Shown piece by piece: positions 16,571-24,935 of a stretch of 38,460 nt of DNA (position 1 is the first letter of the stretch; every line of letters begins with the position of its first letter). The position numbers were made by a program, and so were the translations under genes. The DNA is from Muribaculaceae bacterium (GTDB taxonomy: Bacteria > Bacteroidota > Bacteroidia > Bacteroidales > Muribaculaceae). The stretch is taken from the NCBI GenBank assembly GCA_029063895.1, contig JAIDNJ010000050.1, positions 1 to 38,460 of the forward strand. The letters run 5' to 3'. The notes below the pieces were generated by a model. It had not been told where the DNA came from. It ran no database searches and was given only the letters and a program-made list of their open reading frames with translations.

Positions 16571-17605
16571 TCAGTATTTCACCTCACACTCGACATTCAT
16601 ACCGGCCCTGAGCAACTCCATTTCATCGCGCTTGTTGTCGGCCGTAAACACGATTCTGACCGGTACACGCTGGCGCACTTTCACAAAATTACCGGCCGAA
16701 TTATCCTGTGGCATTATTGAAAGAGATGATCCTGTAGCGCGTGAGATTGATTCAACTTCACCTGAAAATTCAACGCCGGGGATTGCATCCACCTTGATTG
16801 AGACCTTGCTTCCGGGAGCTATATGTTTCAACTGTGTTTCCTTATAGTTGGCGGTCACCCACACGTCCGACGAGTCTACAATATCAAGAAGAGTCTGACC
16901 CGGCTGCACGAGTTGGCCCTCCTGAATCTCCTTACGCGAGGTATAGCCGTCACATGGCGCTACAATCACACAATAAGACAAATTGAGTTCGGCCGTTTCA
17001 AGACGAGCCTTTGCAAGCTCGATACCGGCATCGGTCTGGGCTATGCGCTGGCGTGTCTCTGCCACTACCGACGATGAAGCCGATCGCTGACGCGCCAACA
17101 TTTCATAGCGTGCTTTCTTGGCCTCCATATCGGTTTGGGCAGCATCATACTGCTGACGGGTCACAGCGCCCTTCTCAAGCAAGCTCTTATATCGTTCAAA
17201 ATCGGTATTGGCAAGCTCCATCACAACTTTTGCCTCGGCAATCGATGCGTCGGTCACCGCTACATGGGCCGATGCCACACCGACACTGCGGTCGGCGACA
17301 TCGCGTCCGGCCATCGCATTCTGATAATCGGCACGCGCCTGGGCCACCTGAAGTTTCATTTCCGAGTCATCGATAATAACAAGAGTATCGCCTTTTTTTA
17401 CAGGCTCATACTCTTTGAAACAAACCTTGCTGATGTAGCCGCGTACACGGCAGTTTACCGGCACAATCTGTTGCTGAACTGTCGCATTATCGGTAAACTC
17501 AACATTGCCGAGGTGAACAAATTTAAGGCATACCGGAACAACGGCCGCCACGATGACAACAAGTGCCAGAATATATGATATGATTTTTTTAGTACGGTGG
17601 TTCAT
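16571..17605 (-). CDS. HlyD/EmrA-family membrane fusion protein
   Basis: Single N-terminal TM, biotinyl-lipoyl-like CFKEYEPVKKGDTLVIID, long coiled-coil, IVAPCDGYTSRKEIQEGQLVQPGQ. Confidence 0.93.
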   Translation of the reverse strand: MNHRTKKIISYILALVVIVAAVVPVCLKFVHLGNVEFTDNATVQQQIVPVNCRVRGYISKVCFKEYEPVKKGDTLVIIDDSEMKLQVAQARADYQNAMAGRDVADRSVGVASAHVAVTDASIAEAKVVMELANTDFERYKSLLEKGAVTRQQYDAAQTDMEAKKARYEMLARQRSASSSVVAETRQRIAQTDAGIELAKARLETAELNLSYCVIVAPCDGYTSRKEIQEGQLVQPGQTLLDIVDSSDVWVTANYKETQLKHIAPGSKVSIKVDAIPGVEFSGEVESISRATGSSLSIMPQDNSAGNFVKVRQRVPVRIVFTADNKRDEMELLRAGMNVECEVKY

Positions 17606-18921
17606 ATTTTTCCTGATGTGAATAACAGTTTATAATAATAGTAAATGATATTTATGCGGGCATTGACAAGCTGCTGCTCGGCATCAAGCTTTGAGTTGGC
17701 AGCGTCAATCATGTCGGTGAGCAACGCCATATCGGCCTGAAAACGTGTCGAGGTCGTCATATAGTTGCGGTCGGCAAGCTCAACACTTTTTTCTTGAGTT
17801 TTAAGTTCGTCATAAGCCTCGATATAGTGGATATAGTCGGCATTTATACCCAGGCTTACATTTTGAGTAGCCGCCTCAAGATTGTCAATGGCCTTGCGGG
17901 TGGCTATTCGGCTTTTTGAAAGTGACCGGTTGTTTTTATAGAGCGATGACAGGTTATAGCTCACACCGACTCCTACATACCAGTAACTCAGATTACGGTT
18001 TATCGGGGGAACTTCTACCAGAATGGGACCGTCGAGAGTCCATCCGGCCTGAAGTCCGATTTTGGGTAGACGTTCACTCTTTACAAGAGACTCGGCCTTG
18101 CGGCTGATATCGACACCCGAACGTGCCAGCTTGAGCGCTGACGAGTTTGCAACCGCATCGCTTTGCCATGTCGATTCAGGTTCACACGGCAGCGATCGTG
18201 CCAGGATAGTTGAGTCGGGGACAATGACAGTGCCTTCGGGTAGTCCGGCTGTCAGTACAAGATTTCGGTTGAGAATGTCGAGATTGTTGTTGATTTTGAC
18301 AAGTTGCAGCTCGAGATTGGACACAAGCAGTTCATATCGGGTAATATCATTCTGCAACGCTACACCCTGTTCAAAACGAGCGTTCATCTGCGCAAGCACA
18401 CTACGGGCATTCTTTATATTGCTTTCAACGACTCCGCGCAGGTTATCAAACTTGTATATATCGAGGTATAGTCCGGCCAGACGCAGACGTATGTTGTCAC
18501 GCTGTAGATCGGTGGAATATCGGGCGGCGGTCGATTTGAGCTCGGCAAGCTCGATACCGGCCGTCACCGCACCACCCGTATAAACCGGCTGTGTGACATT
18601 TACCGACAGTCCGCTGCCAAAGTGTGGAATAGGAGCACGCTGATAGTCTGAAAAATCACGCTTTGTTGTAAAACCGTCGCCAATGTAACTTAACGAAAGA
18701 GATGTGTTGATGTCGGGTAAACGATTTGTGTGAGCGACCTCGACTTCCTGAATTGCCTCCTGTTCGGCTGTAAAATAAGGTCGGAGCTGAATGCTGTTTG
18801 TCTCGGCGATTTCAAACAGGGTTTCAATAGTCATCACCCGTCGATTTTGGCCGACAGCACACACTCCACCGCTCACGATAGCCGTCAATAACAGCCCCGT
18901 GAGCAATCGATGATTGTTCAT
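17602..18921 (-). CDS. TolC family outer membrane efflux protein
   Basis: TolC-like repeats (VTQPVYTGGAV..., VSYNLSSLYKNNRSL); stop overlaps the HlyD start by 4 bp. Confidence 0.92.
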   Translation of the reverse strand: MNNHRLLTGLLLTAIVSGGVCAVGQNRRVMTIETLFEIAETNSIQLRPYFTAEQEAIQEVEVAHTNRLPDINTSLSLSYIGDGFTTKRDFSDYQRAPIPHFGSGLSVNVTQPVYTGGAVTAGIELAELKSTAARYSTDLQRDNIRLRLAGLYLDIYKFDNLRGVVESNIKNARSVLAQMNARFEQGVALQNDITRYELLVSNLELQLVKINNNLDILNRNLVLTAGLPEGTVIVPDSTILARSLPCEPESTWQSDAVANSSALKLARSGVDISRKAESLVKSERLPKIGLQAGWTLDGPILVEVPPINRNLSYWYVGVGVSYNLSSLYKNNRSLSKSRIATRKAIDNLEAATQNVSLGINADYIHYIEAYDELKTQEKSVELADRNYMTTSTRFQADMALLTDMIDAANSKLDAEQQLVNARINIIYYYYKLLFTSGKI

Positions 18922-18969
18922 AGAGGAAAAATAATAATTTTTAGTGAGACAAGATAGATGTAAACCGAA

Positions 18970-18983
18970 CGTGACCCATCACG
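18970..18983. repeat. Short palindrome CGTGA-CCCA-TCACG related to the CGYGA intergenic family
   Basis: Flanked by GCTCCTAC as in 14783-14808. Confidence 0.4.
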
Positions 18984-19177
18984 CTCCTACATCATTTGAT
19001 ACAGCAAATTTTTCAATCGGCCTTGGTGATTGACGCTGTACTTTTCCAATTTTCAAGCACGCCCCAGTTCCTCACAACCGGAGCACAACCAAATTCATGT
19101 GATGTATTATTTCTCATTTAGACAGCGACTCTTTATGAATCGCAGTGCAAAGTTACAAAAAATTTGAACATCGACGG

Positions 19178-19747
19178 TCAGCCCATTTCACAAACTTTGT
19201 AACAAAAATAGGTTCCGGGGGCGATATTGTCATCATCATAATAAAACAGTCCGAGTTTGTCAAATCTGAACGTATGCCGGGTAAAACTCTGTTTCAATCC
19301 GTTATAGGCCTTCTTATATAACTCAAAGTCGGCGCCCCCTATGGCAACCGTCATGTGAAAAATATAGTCATTGTCATGCTCGGCCGGACATGGTCCGAAT
19401 TGTCGGTACAAATTTTCGTTCAAACATTTTTGGGCATCGACAAGCTGCCGGGTATCTTTTACCCGCAGACTGATACACCCCGATTCAACGCCGTTCAATA
19501 CGTTTGACGGGAATAAATCGATACCGACAAATTCAACATCGACAAGAGTAAGCGTTTTTGCAAATTCGTCAAAAAACTGCTCCATCTTTTCCAATGAAGG
19601 AATGACAAACGGTTGTTTCAATGAAACATGTTGGGGCAACCGGGCCATTTCAAAACCTGTGTTTCCCAAACGGTGAGCCTCCAACATCAGTTTGCGACCG
19701 TAGTTTTCAGCTTCAGTCTCGGCAATCAGGACTATTGTAGCTTTCAT
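19178..19747 (-). CDS. 2H phosphoesterase / 2'-5' RNA ligase (LigT)-like protein
   Basis: Two HxT/S motifs: PQHVSL and FHMTVAIGG. Confidence 0.75.
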   Translation of the reverse strand: MKATIVLIAETEAENYGRKLMLEAHRLGNTGFEMARLPQHVSLKQPFVIPSLEKMEQFFDEFAKTLTLVDVEFVGIDLFPSNVLNGVESGCISLRVKDTRQLVDAQKCLNENLYRQFGPCPAEHDNDYIFHMTVAIGGADFELYKKAYNGLKQSFTRHTFRFDKLGLFYYDDDNIAPGTYFCYKVCEMG

Positions 19748-19757
19748 TTTGGCTATT

Positions 19758-20129
19758 TTACTTCATAAACACGAGGTAGACCGCTCCGATAAGCAGAACC
19801 ATCGCAAGCATATGATTCCACTTCAATGTAAACCCCTCAAAGGCGATGTAGCTGAAAATGACAAAGACCACAAGCGTGATCACCTCCTGCATCACCTTGA
19901 GCTGCATGAGCGAGAACGGGCCTCCGTTACCCTCAAAACCCACACGGTTGGCGGGCACCTGAAAACAGTATTCGAGCAACGCGATGCCCCATGAAAAGAG
20001 GATGACAACATACAGCGGCCAGTTGGTTGACACACCTGACTGGCCGAGTTTAAGATGACCATACCACGCGAAGGTCATGAAAATATTGGAGACAATAAGT
20101 AACAGCAGGGTAGTTATAGCCGGACTCAT
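19758..20129 (-). CDS. DMT family protein (DUF486)
   Basis: Four TM segments; FAWYGHLK and EYCFQVPANRVG. Confidence 0.88.
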   Translation of the reverse strand: MSPAITTLLLLIVSNIFMTFAWYGHLKLGQSGVSTNWPLYVVILFSWGIALLEYCFQVPANRVGFEGNGGPFSLMQLKVMQEVITLVVFVIFSYIAFEGFTLKWNHMLAMVLLIGAVYLVFMK

Positions 20130-20141
20130 TGATAGATATGT

Positions 20142-21218
20142 TTAGTTTTCTCGGTTAAGCTGTGAACGACGGTTTTTATAACTCTCTGCACTCTGTCGAC
20201 GCTGCTCGGGATCGTAGGCTCTTACCTGGTCGAGGTCAAGATAATGGCTACCGCTGCCGCGCTTGATTGAGAACACCGAATTTTTACGGTCGATTGTTTC
20301 CTGACAATAGGGCGACAGGAAACCGGGAAGCGTCGGTTCGAGTTCAGCCGGGACATTGTTGATAGTAACGGCCTTGACATGAGAAACCGGCGGATAACCA
20401 ACAACACTCCACATTGTCATATCTTCGGGTGTTTCACCGGGCAACATTCCCTCGATAACGATTGAAGCCGACGAGCTTTTTCGGGGAACAAAATCCTGGT
20501 CAACAGCCCAGCGGTCACCGCTCTTCATGAAGTCACGGCCAATGAGCGAGTGATAATAAGAACGCGAGATACCCTCGGTAAAGAGTTCGGGAACAATATC
20601 GCGGGTGGCTGCATGGGGTTCGATCCAATAGCGGGCATTATTCTCGCGGATGTAGCCATAACCGCCATCTTCCTCTCCTGAAACCGAGTAATTGGTGCGG
20701 ACTATAATACCGTCGGCCTCGTCATCAAGCAGGAAACGTTTGAAATTATGATCATCGGTTTCATAGTAGGCTCCATGCCCCTCGGCATCGAGCACACCGA
20801 AATTGGCCTGCACTCCAAGCGGCTTTGGAAGCGCGGCAAGAAGCTCTTCAAAATCTTTAAGCGTGCGGCATTTTTCAAGAGCATGACGCATCACGACACC
20901 CTCCTGGTCCTGAAGCTTAGCAGTGTCGGGCATGAGGTTATATGAAGCTGTGTTCATGATTGCAAAGCCTGCATCATTCATGCCCATCCATGCGCTTTCG
21001 AGCAATGAGTCACCGCCGTTATAAAGAGCCACAAATCCGTGATTGCCGTCTTTTGGCTCGACGCGAGCTATAAAGTTTTGCTCGGCACCGGTATCACGGT
21101 GTTTCCATATTAACGGACGACCGTTTTTAGTAACTTTACCGCTGATGATAGCCGACGTACAAGCCATGCCGGCCTGCACTGAAACGATGAGCATAATGAG
21201 CACTAACAATTTTTTCAT
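20142..21218 (-). CDS. Secreted linear amide C-N hydrolase / C45-like Ntn-hydrolase
   Basis: Signal peptide followed directly by candidate nucleophile: AGMAC20TSAIISGKVTKNGRPLIWKHRDTG; Ntn-hydrolase-like body (LIGRDFMKSGDRWAVDQDFVPR). Confidence 0.8.
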   Translation of the reverse strand: MKKLLVLIMLIVSVQAGMACTSAIISGKVTKNGRPLIWKHRDTGAEQNFIARVEPKDGNHGFVALYNGGDSLLESAWMGMNDAGFAIMNTASYNLMPDTAKLQDQEGVVMRHALEKCRTLKDFEELLAALPKPLGVQANFGVLDAEGHGAYYETDDHNFKRFLLDDEADGIIVRTNYSVSGEEDGGYGYIRENNARYWIEPHAATRDIVPELFTEGISRSYYHSLIGRDFMKSGDRWAVDQDFVPRKSSSASIVIEGMLPGETPEDMTMWSVVGYPPVSHVKAVTINNVPAELEPTLPGFLSPYCQETIDRKNSVFSIKRGSGSHYLDLDQVRAYDPEQRRQSAESYKNRRSQLNREN

Positions 21219-21255
21219 GAAGATATCGAGTTTTAGTGTTGATCGGTTTATTTCG

Positions 21256-21263
21256 CAAATTTA
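21256..21263 (-). promoter_or_regulatory. Candidate -7 box TAAATTTG for the Ntn-hydrolase gene
   Basis: Matches TAnnTTTG on the minus strand; no clear -33. Confidence 0.35.
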
Positions 21264-21303
21264 GTGAATTTATTTGATTACCGACGGTTTTTGAGTCTAT
21301 GAT

Positions 21304-21334
21304 TTTGTAAAAACGCATATTATTCTTATCTTTG
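21304..21334 (+). promoter_or_regulatory. Bacteroidetes-type promoter for the thioesterase gene
   Basis: TTTG-N19-TATCTTTG; start codon at 21355. Confidence 0.7.
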
Positions 21335-21354
21335 GATGTTGAATATAAAATTTT

Positions 21355-21765
21355 ATGACCGACAACAAGCCATTTATATTTGAATGTGAAATCGAGGTTC
21401 GCGACTATGAACTCGATGCCGAGGGCATTGTCAATAATGCCAACTATCTTCATTATCTTGAGCATACACGCCACCTGTTTTGTAAATCAGAAGGCTTCTC
21501 GTTTGCCGATATGAGAAAACAGGGTATCGACCCGGTGCTTGCAAAAGTAACCATCAGCTATCACACCCCGCTTGTTTCGGGTGATGTTATGACAAGCCGT
21601 CTGAACATGCGCCGTGTGGGTCCTCGATTCATTTTTAACCAATGGATCATTAACAGTAAAGGTCAGTCGGTTGTAAAGGCCGAGGTGACGGTTGTAGCCC
21701 TTGTCAACGGCAAACTGTCGCGTGGTGACGAACTGGCAGCCCCGTTTACCAAATATCTCGATTAA
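21355..21765 (+). CDS. Acyl-CoA thioesterase (4HBT / YbgC-FadM-like)
   Basis: VRDYELDAEGIVNNANYLHYLEHTRH hotdog active-site motif. Confidence 0.93.
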   Translation: MTDNKPFIFECEIEVRDYELDAEGIVNNANYLHYLEHTRHLFCKSEGFSFADMRKQGIDPVLAKVTISYHTPLVSGDVMTSRLNMRRVGPRFIFNQWIINSKGQSVVKAEVTVVALVNGKLSRGDELAAPFTKYLD

Positions 21766-21793
21766 ATTCAAATTCTCTTATTACTTCACGGCC

Positions 21794-22930
21794 ATGAATC
21801 CCGCTCCTCCAAATTTCACCCGTAAAAACTCCGAGCTGGTGCTACGCATAGCCCTTAGCCGGCTTAAAGGGATGACTATCGGGTTTGCGGGAATGATTGA
21901 GTCGAGGTTTGCTTCATTGTCCGAATTTTTTGAATCGGACACCCGGACCATAGCCGCCATCCTCGGGTCTCAATCGCTCAAGATGTTTGACCGTGACGTG
22001 AGAGATGAAGCCTTGAGAACAGCCCGGGCCGAGGAAGAATGGATTACCGTCAACAAGGTAAGACCGCTCTACTTTACTGATGCTGCCTATCCCCAGCGTC
22101 TGCTCGATTGTCCCGATGCGCCTGTGATACTCTATACCATCGGCAATACCGACTTTAATACCCGTCATGTGATTGGAATCGTCGGTACCCGACATGCGAC
22201 TGTCTACGGGCTGTCGTTTATATCCCGTTTTTTAAAAGAACTGTCGGCTTCCATTCCCGACCTCATTACAGTCAGCGGTCTTGCATACGGTATTGACATT
22301 GCCGCCCATCGCGATTCACTGACCAACAATATCCCTACAGTCGGAGTTGTCGCCCACGGGCTCTCGACAATCTACCCGGCCTCCCATCGCAAAGATGCGG
22401 CCAACATGGTTCGCAACAATGGAGCCATCATCACCGAGTATATTCACGATGCACCGGTTCATCGAGGTAATTTCCTTACTCGAAACCGTATTATAGCCGG
22501 GATGTGTGATGCCATCATCGTTGTCGAATCGGCAACCAAAGGGGGCGCCTTACTCACCGCCCGTATTGCCGGAGACTATAACCGTGATGTCTTTGCAGTA
22601 CCCGGACGCATCAACGACATTTACAGTGCCGGTTGCAACGAACTTATCATAAAAAACCGGGCGGCGATGCTCATGTCGGCCTCGGGACTATGCGATGCGA
22701 TGGGATGGACGCCGGTCAAAAACGAAGGAATACAACATGAAATCGTCATTGAACTATCTGACGAAGAACAAAAAATAGCCGACTATCTCACCCGGCACGG
22801 AGAATCATTTCTTAACAAAATGTCGGTTGACCTTAATATAGTCACTCACCGGCTGATTCAGACTCTCGGCGAAATGGAATTTAACGGAGTGGTAATCAGT
22901 CATCCGGGCGGCAAGTATTCTCTTGCCTGA
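21794..22930 (+). CDS. dprA: DNA-processing protein DprA
   Basis: IGIVGTRHATVYG, SGLAYGIDIAAHR, GRINDIYSAGCNELI; start refined to MNPAPPNF. Confidence 0.95.
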   Translation: MNPAPPNFTRKNSELVLRIALSRLKGMTIGFAGMIESRFASLSEFFESDTRTIAAILGSQSLKMFDRDVRDEALRTARAEEEWITVNKVRPLYFTDAAYPQRLLDCPDAPVILYTIGNTDFNTRHVIGIVGTRHATVYGLSFISRFLKELSASIPDLITVSGLAYGIDIAAHRDSLTNNIPTVGVVAHGLSTIYPASHRKDAANMVRNNGAIITEYIHDAPVHRGNFLTRNRIIAGMCDAIIVVESATKGGALLTARIAGDYNRDVFAVPGRINDIYSAGCNELIIKNRAAMLMSASGLCDAMGWTPVKNEGIQHEIVIELSDEEQKIADYLTRHGESFLNKMSVDLNIVTHRLIQTLGEMEFNGVVISHPGGKYSLA

Positions 22931-22971
22931 CCTCCCCTCTCCCACCTATGTAAAACTTAAAATCTACTGTT

Positions 22972-23850
22972 ATGGAACAAAAAAAGATTATTCCCTCTTC
23001 TGAACTGATTATAAACAGCGACGGTTCGGTTTTTCATCTTCACCTCAAACCCGAACAACTCACCGACCGCATTATCCTCGTCGGTGACCCGGAACGCGTC
23101 AACATGGTTGCCGAGTATTTTGATGAAAAGACTTTTGAAGTGCAGTCGCGCGAATTTCACACGATTGGCGGCACCTATAAAGGAAAACCTATAATGTGTC
23201 TCAGTCATGGTATAGGCCCCGACAATATCGACATCGTCATCAACGAGCTTGATGCTCTCGCCAACATCGACTTCACCACTCGCGAGGTCAAGGAGAATCA
23301 CCGCACGCTGACCCTCGTCCGCATAGGCACATCGGGTGCCCTTCAGCCCGAACTAAAACTCGGCACACCTGTGATTGCCGAGAAATCAATAGGCTTTGAC
23401 GGCGTCCTCAACTACTATGCCGGCCGCAACGAGGTTGCCGACCTTGAATTTGAAAAAGCATTTGTCGAGCACACCGACTGGAATCCACTTTGGGCTCGCC
23501 CCTATGTCGTTGATGCCGACCCCGAGCTTGTAGAGTGCATCGGACGCGACGACATGGTGCGCGGCAATACCATTTCGGCTGTCGGCTTTTATGGTCCGCA
23601 AGGGCGTGAGGTACGTCTGTCACTTGCCAATCCCGGACTAAACCGTTCTATTGAAGAATTCCGCTTTGGTGACCGTAAAATCACAAACTACGAAATGGAA
23701 TCGGCACCCCTACAGGGTCTCGGACGACTGATGGGTCACAAAGCTATGACCGTCTGCTCCATCATTGCCAACCGCATGAATACCGATGCCAACCCCAACT
23801 ACAAGACCGCCGTCCGCGACCTAGTGGCCACGGTTCTCGACCGCATCTGA
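22972..23850 (+). CDS. udp: Nucleoside (uridine) phosphorylase
   Basis: ILVGDPERVNMVAEYFD, RIGTSGALQPELKLGTPVIAEKSIGFDGV, ITNYEMESAPL. Confidence 0.92.
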   Translation: MEQKKIIPSSELIINSDGSVFHLHLKPEQLTDRIILVGDPERVNMVAEYFDEKTFEVQSREFHTIGGTYKGKPIMCLSHGIGPDNIDIVINELDALANIDFTTREVKENHRTLTLVRIGTSGALQPELKLGTPVIAEKSIGFDGVLNYYAGRNEVADLEFEKAFVEHTDWNPLWARPYVVDADPELVECIGRDDMVRGNTISAVGFYGPQGREVRLSLANPGLNRSIEEFRFGDRKITNYEMESAPLQGLGRLMGHKAMTVCSIIANRMNTDANPNYKTAVRDLVATVLDRI

Positions 23851-23898
23851 CAAAAAAACACGTGCCCTACATCAAACACTGAAAGAGGGTATGTAGGG

Positions 23899-23915
23899 AC
23901 GTGCCCTTGGCACGT
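23899..23915. repeat. Intergenic palindrome ACGTGCC-CTT-GGCACGT
   Basis: Perfect 7-bp stem, 3-nt loop; compensatory variant of 8296-8312. Confidence 0.75.
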
Positions 23916-23956
23916 AGTGGGTGGTAATCAGATAATTGCATTTCTTATGACCTGCT

Positions 23957-24180
23957 TTCGTCGGAGACGATAAACAATCTTAAGCCCCACAATGGAGCCC
24001 GACAGAGCGGATTTGTGGGGTAGAGAGTCAATACCGCACCTCACATCATCGGAGATGATGAACATCATCACACTGGGTTCATCGTATCCGACGATGGGTA
24101 TAGGGTGTGAGGCCGCATGCCCCACCAAGTCGCTGACGCGCCATGATGGGGTTTAAGCTTGTTAATGGTCTTCGACCAAT
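23957..24180. repeat. Structured intergenic element, copy C (224 bp)
   Basis: TCGTC-GGA-GACGA left end, TGGTC-TTC-GACCA right end, hairpins CATCATC-GGA-GATGATG, CATCGTA-TCC-GACGATG and CCCCACAA/TTGTGGGG; same architecture and length as copy A. Confidence 0.85.
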
Positions 24181-24271
24181 TCGCCGACTCTCCCGTCCTA
24201 TTGTTCTCCTATCAAAACTTTATTTGAGCGGGCAGGACGCGAAATATCGTCCCCTCATCATAGTATAACAA

Positions 24272-24304
24272 GGCGCCGGGCCAATTTTTATTTGACACAG
24301 CGCC
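24272..24304. repeat. GTCAA/TTGAC-core palindrome (member 6)
   Basis: GGCGCCGGGCCAATTTTTATTTGACACAGCGCC; 33 bp, same length as members 2 and 5. Confidence 0.55.
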
Positions 24305-24413
24305 CATGTATTCTAATAAAAATCATTGTTTTAGACATCCGATGTCGATTGCTCGGTATCCCGCTAACGTTGCAGAAATATAGACTCTTTCATAATATTC
24401 CAACCTTAATAAT

Positions 24414-24446
24414 AAAGCGATACATCATATTTTGACATACCGCTTT
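24414..24446 (-). terminator. Terminator of the GTCAA/TTGAC palindrome family (member 5)
   Basis: AAAGCGATACATCATATTTTGACATACCGCTTT; 24 nt past the rhodanese stop. Confidence 0.7.
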
Positions 24447-24469
24447 TAGAACTGTTACTATACTTAATT

Positions 24470-24859
24470 TTACTTCACCGTTGGCTGCTTTTGATCATTC
24501 CAGGCAAGGATACCTCCCTCGAGATTGGTGACCCGATAGCCTTTGGCTGCAAGTCGTGCTGCAGCATCGGCCGAGCGTTTACCGCTGCGGCAATAGACTG
24601 CAACCGGTCGTGAGATGTCAAGTGTTTTGAGAGCATCAGTCATGAAATTGTCGTCATAAATATCGATGTTCACCGCACCGGATATGTGCCCCTCGGCAAA
24701 CTCGGTCGGCGTGCGAACGTCAAGAATCTGTTCGTCGGGATTGGTTATCAGTTTGGCAAAACCGGCGACATCGGTGTTGGTAAACTTTGCGTTGTCCTGT
24801 GCATTCATACAACTGCTGAGTCCAAACATAGTCAATAGTAGTAAAAGAAGTTGTTTCAC
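24470..24859 (-). CDS. Rhodanese-like domain lipoprotein, probable GTG start
   Basis: VYCRSGKRSADAAARLAAKGY rhodanese active-site loop; VKQLLLLLLTMFGLSSC signal/lipobox starts at a GTG. Confidence 0.9.
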   Translation of the reverse strand: MKQLLLLLLTMFGLSSCMNAQDNAKFTNTDVAGFAKLITNPDEQILDVRTPTEFAEGHISGAVNIDIYDDNFMTDALKTLDISRPVAVYCRSGKRSADAAARLAAKGYRVTNLEGGILAWNDQKQPTVK

Positions 24860-24886
24860 GATTAAAAAATTTAGATATATACAAAA

Positions 24887-24914
24887 GATGGCGTGCCAAA
24901 GTTGACACACCATC
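24887..24914 (-). terminator. Terminator of the GTCAA/TTGAC palindrome family (member 4)
   Basis: GATGGCGTGCCAAAGTTGACACACCATC, 22 nt past the nuoN stop; followed by T run on the minus strand. Confidence 0.75.
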
Positions 24915-24935
24915 CAATTGTATTTAGTTTTGCTC

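Noticed and set aside
14959-18921. Efflux operon as part of a defence or biosynthetic island
   Set aside because: It is a standard MFS/HlyD/TolC operon with no adjacent biosynthetic, defence or regulator genes.
20142-21218. Specific assignment as bile salt hydrolase
   Set aside because: Only the general Ntn-hydrolase fold is supported; the N-terminal motif CTSAIISGKVTKNGRPLIWKHRDT differs from typical BSH sequences I know.
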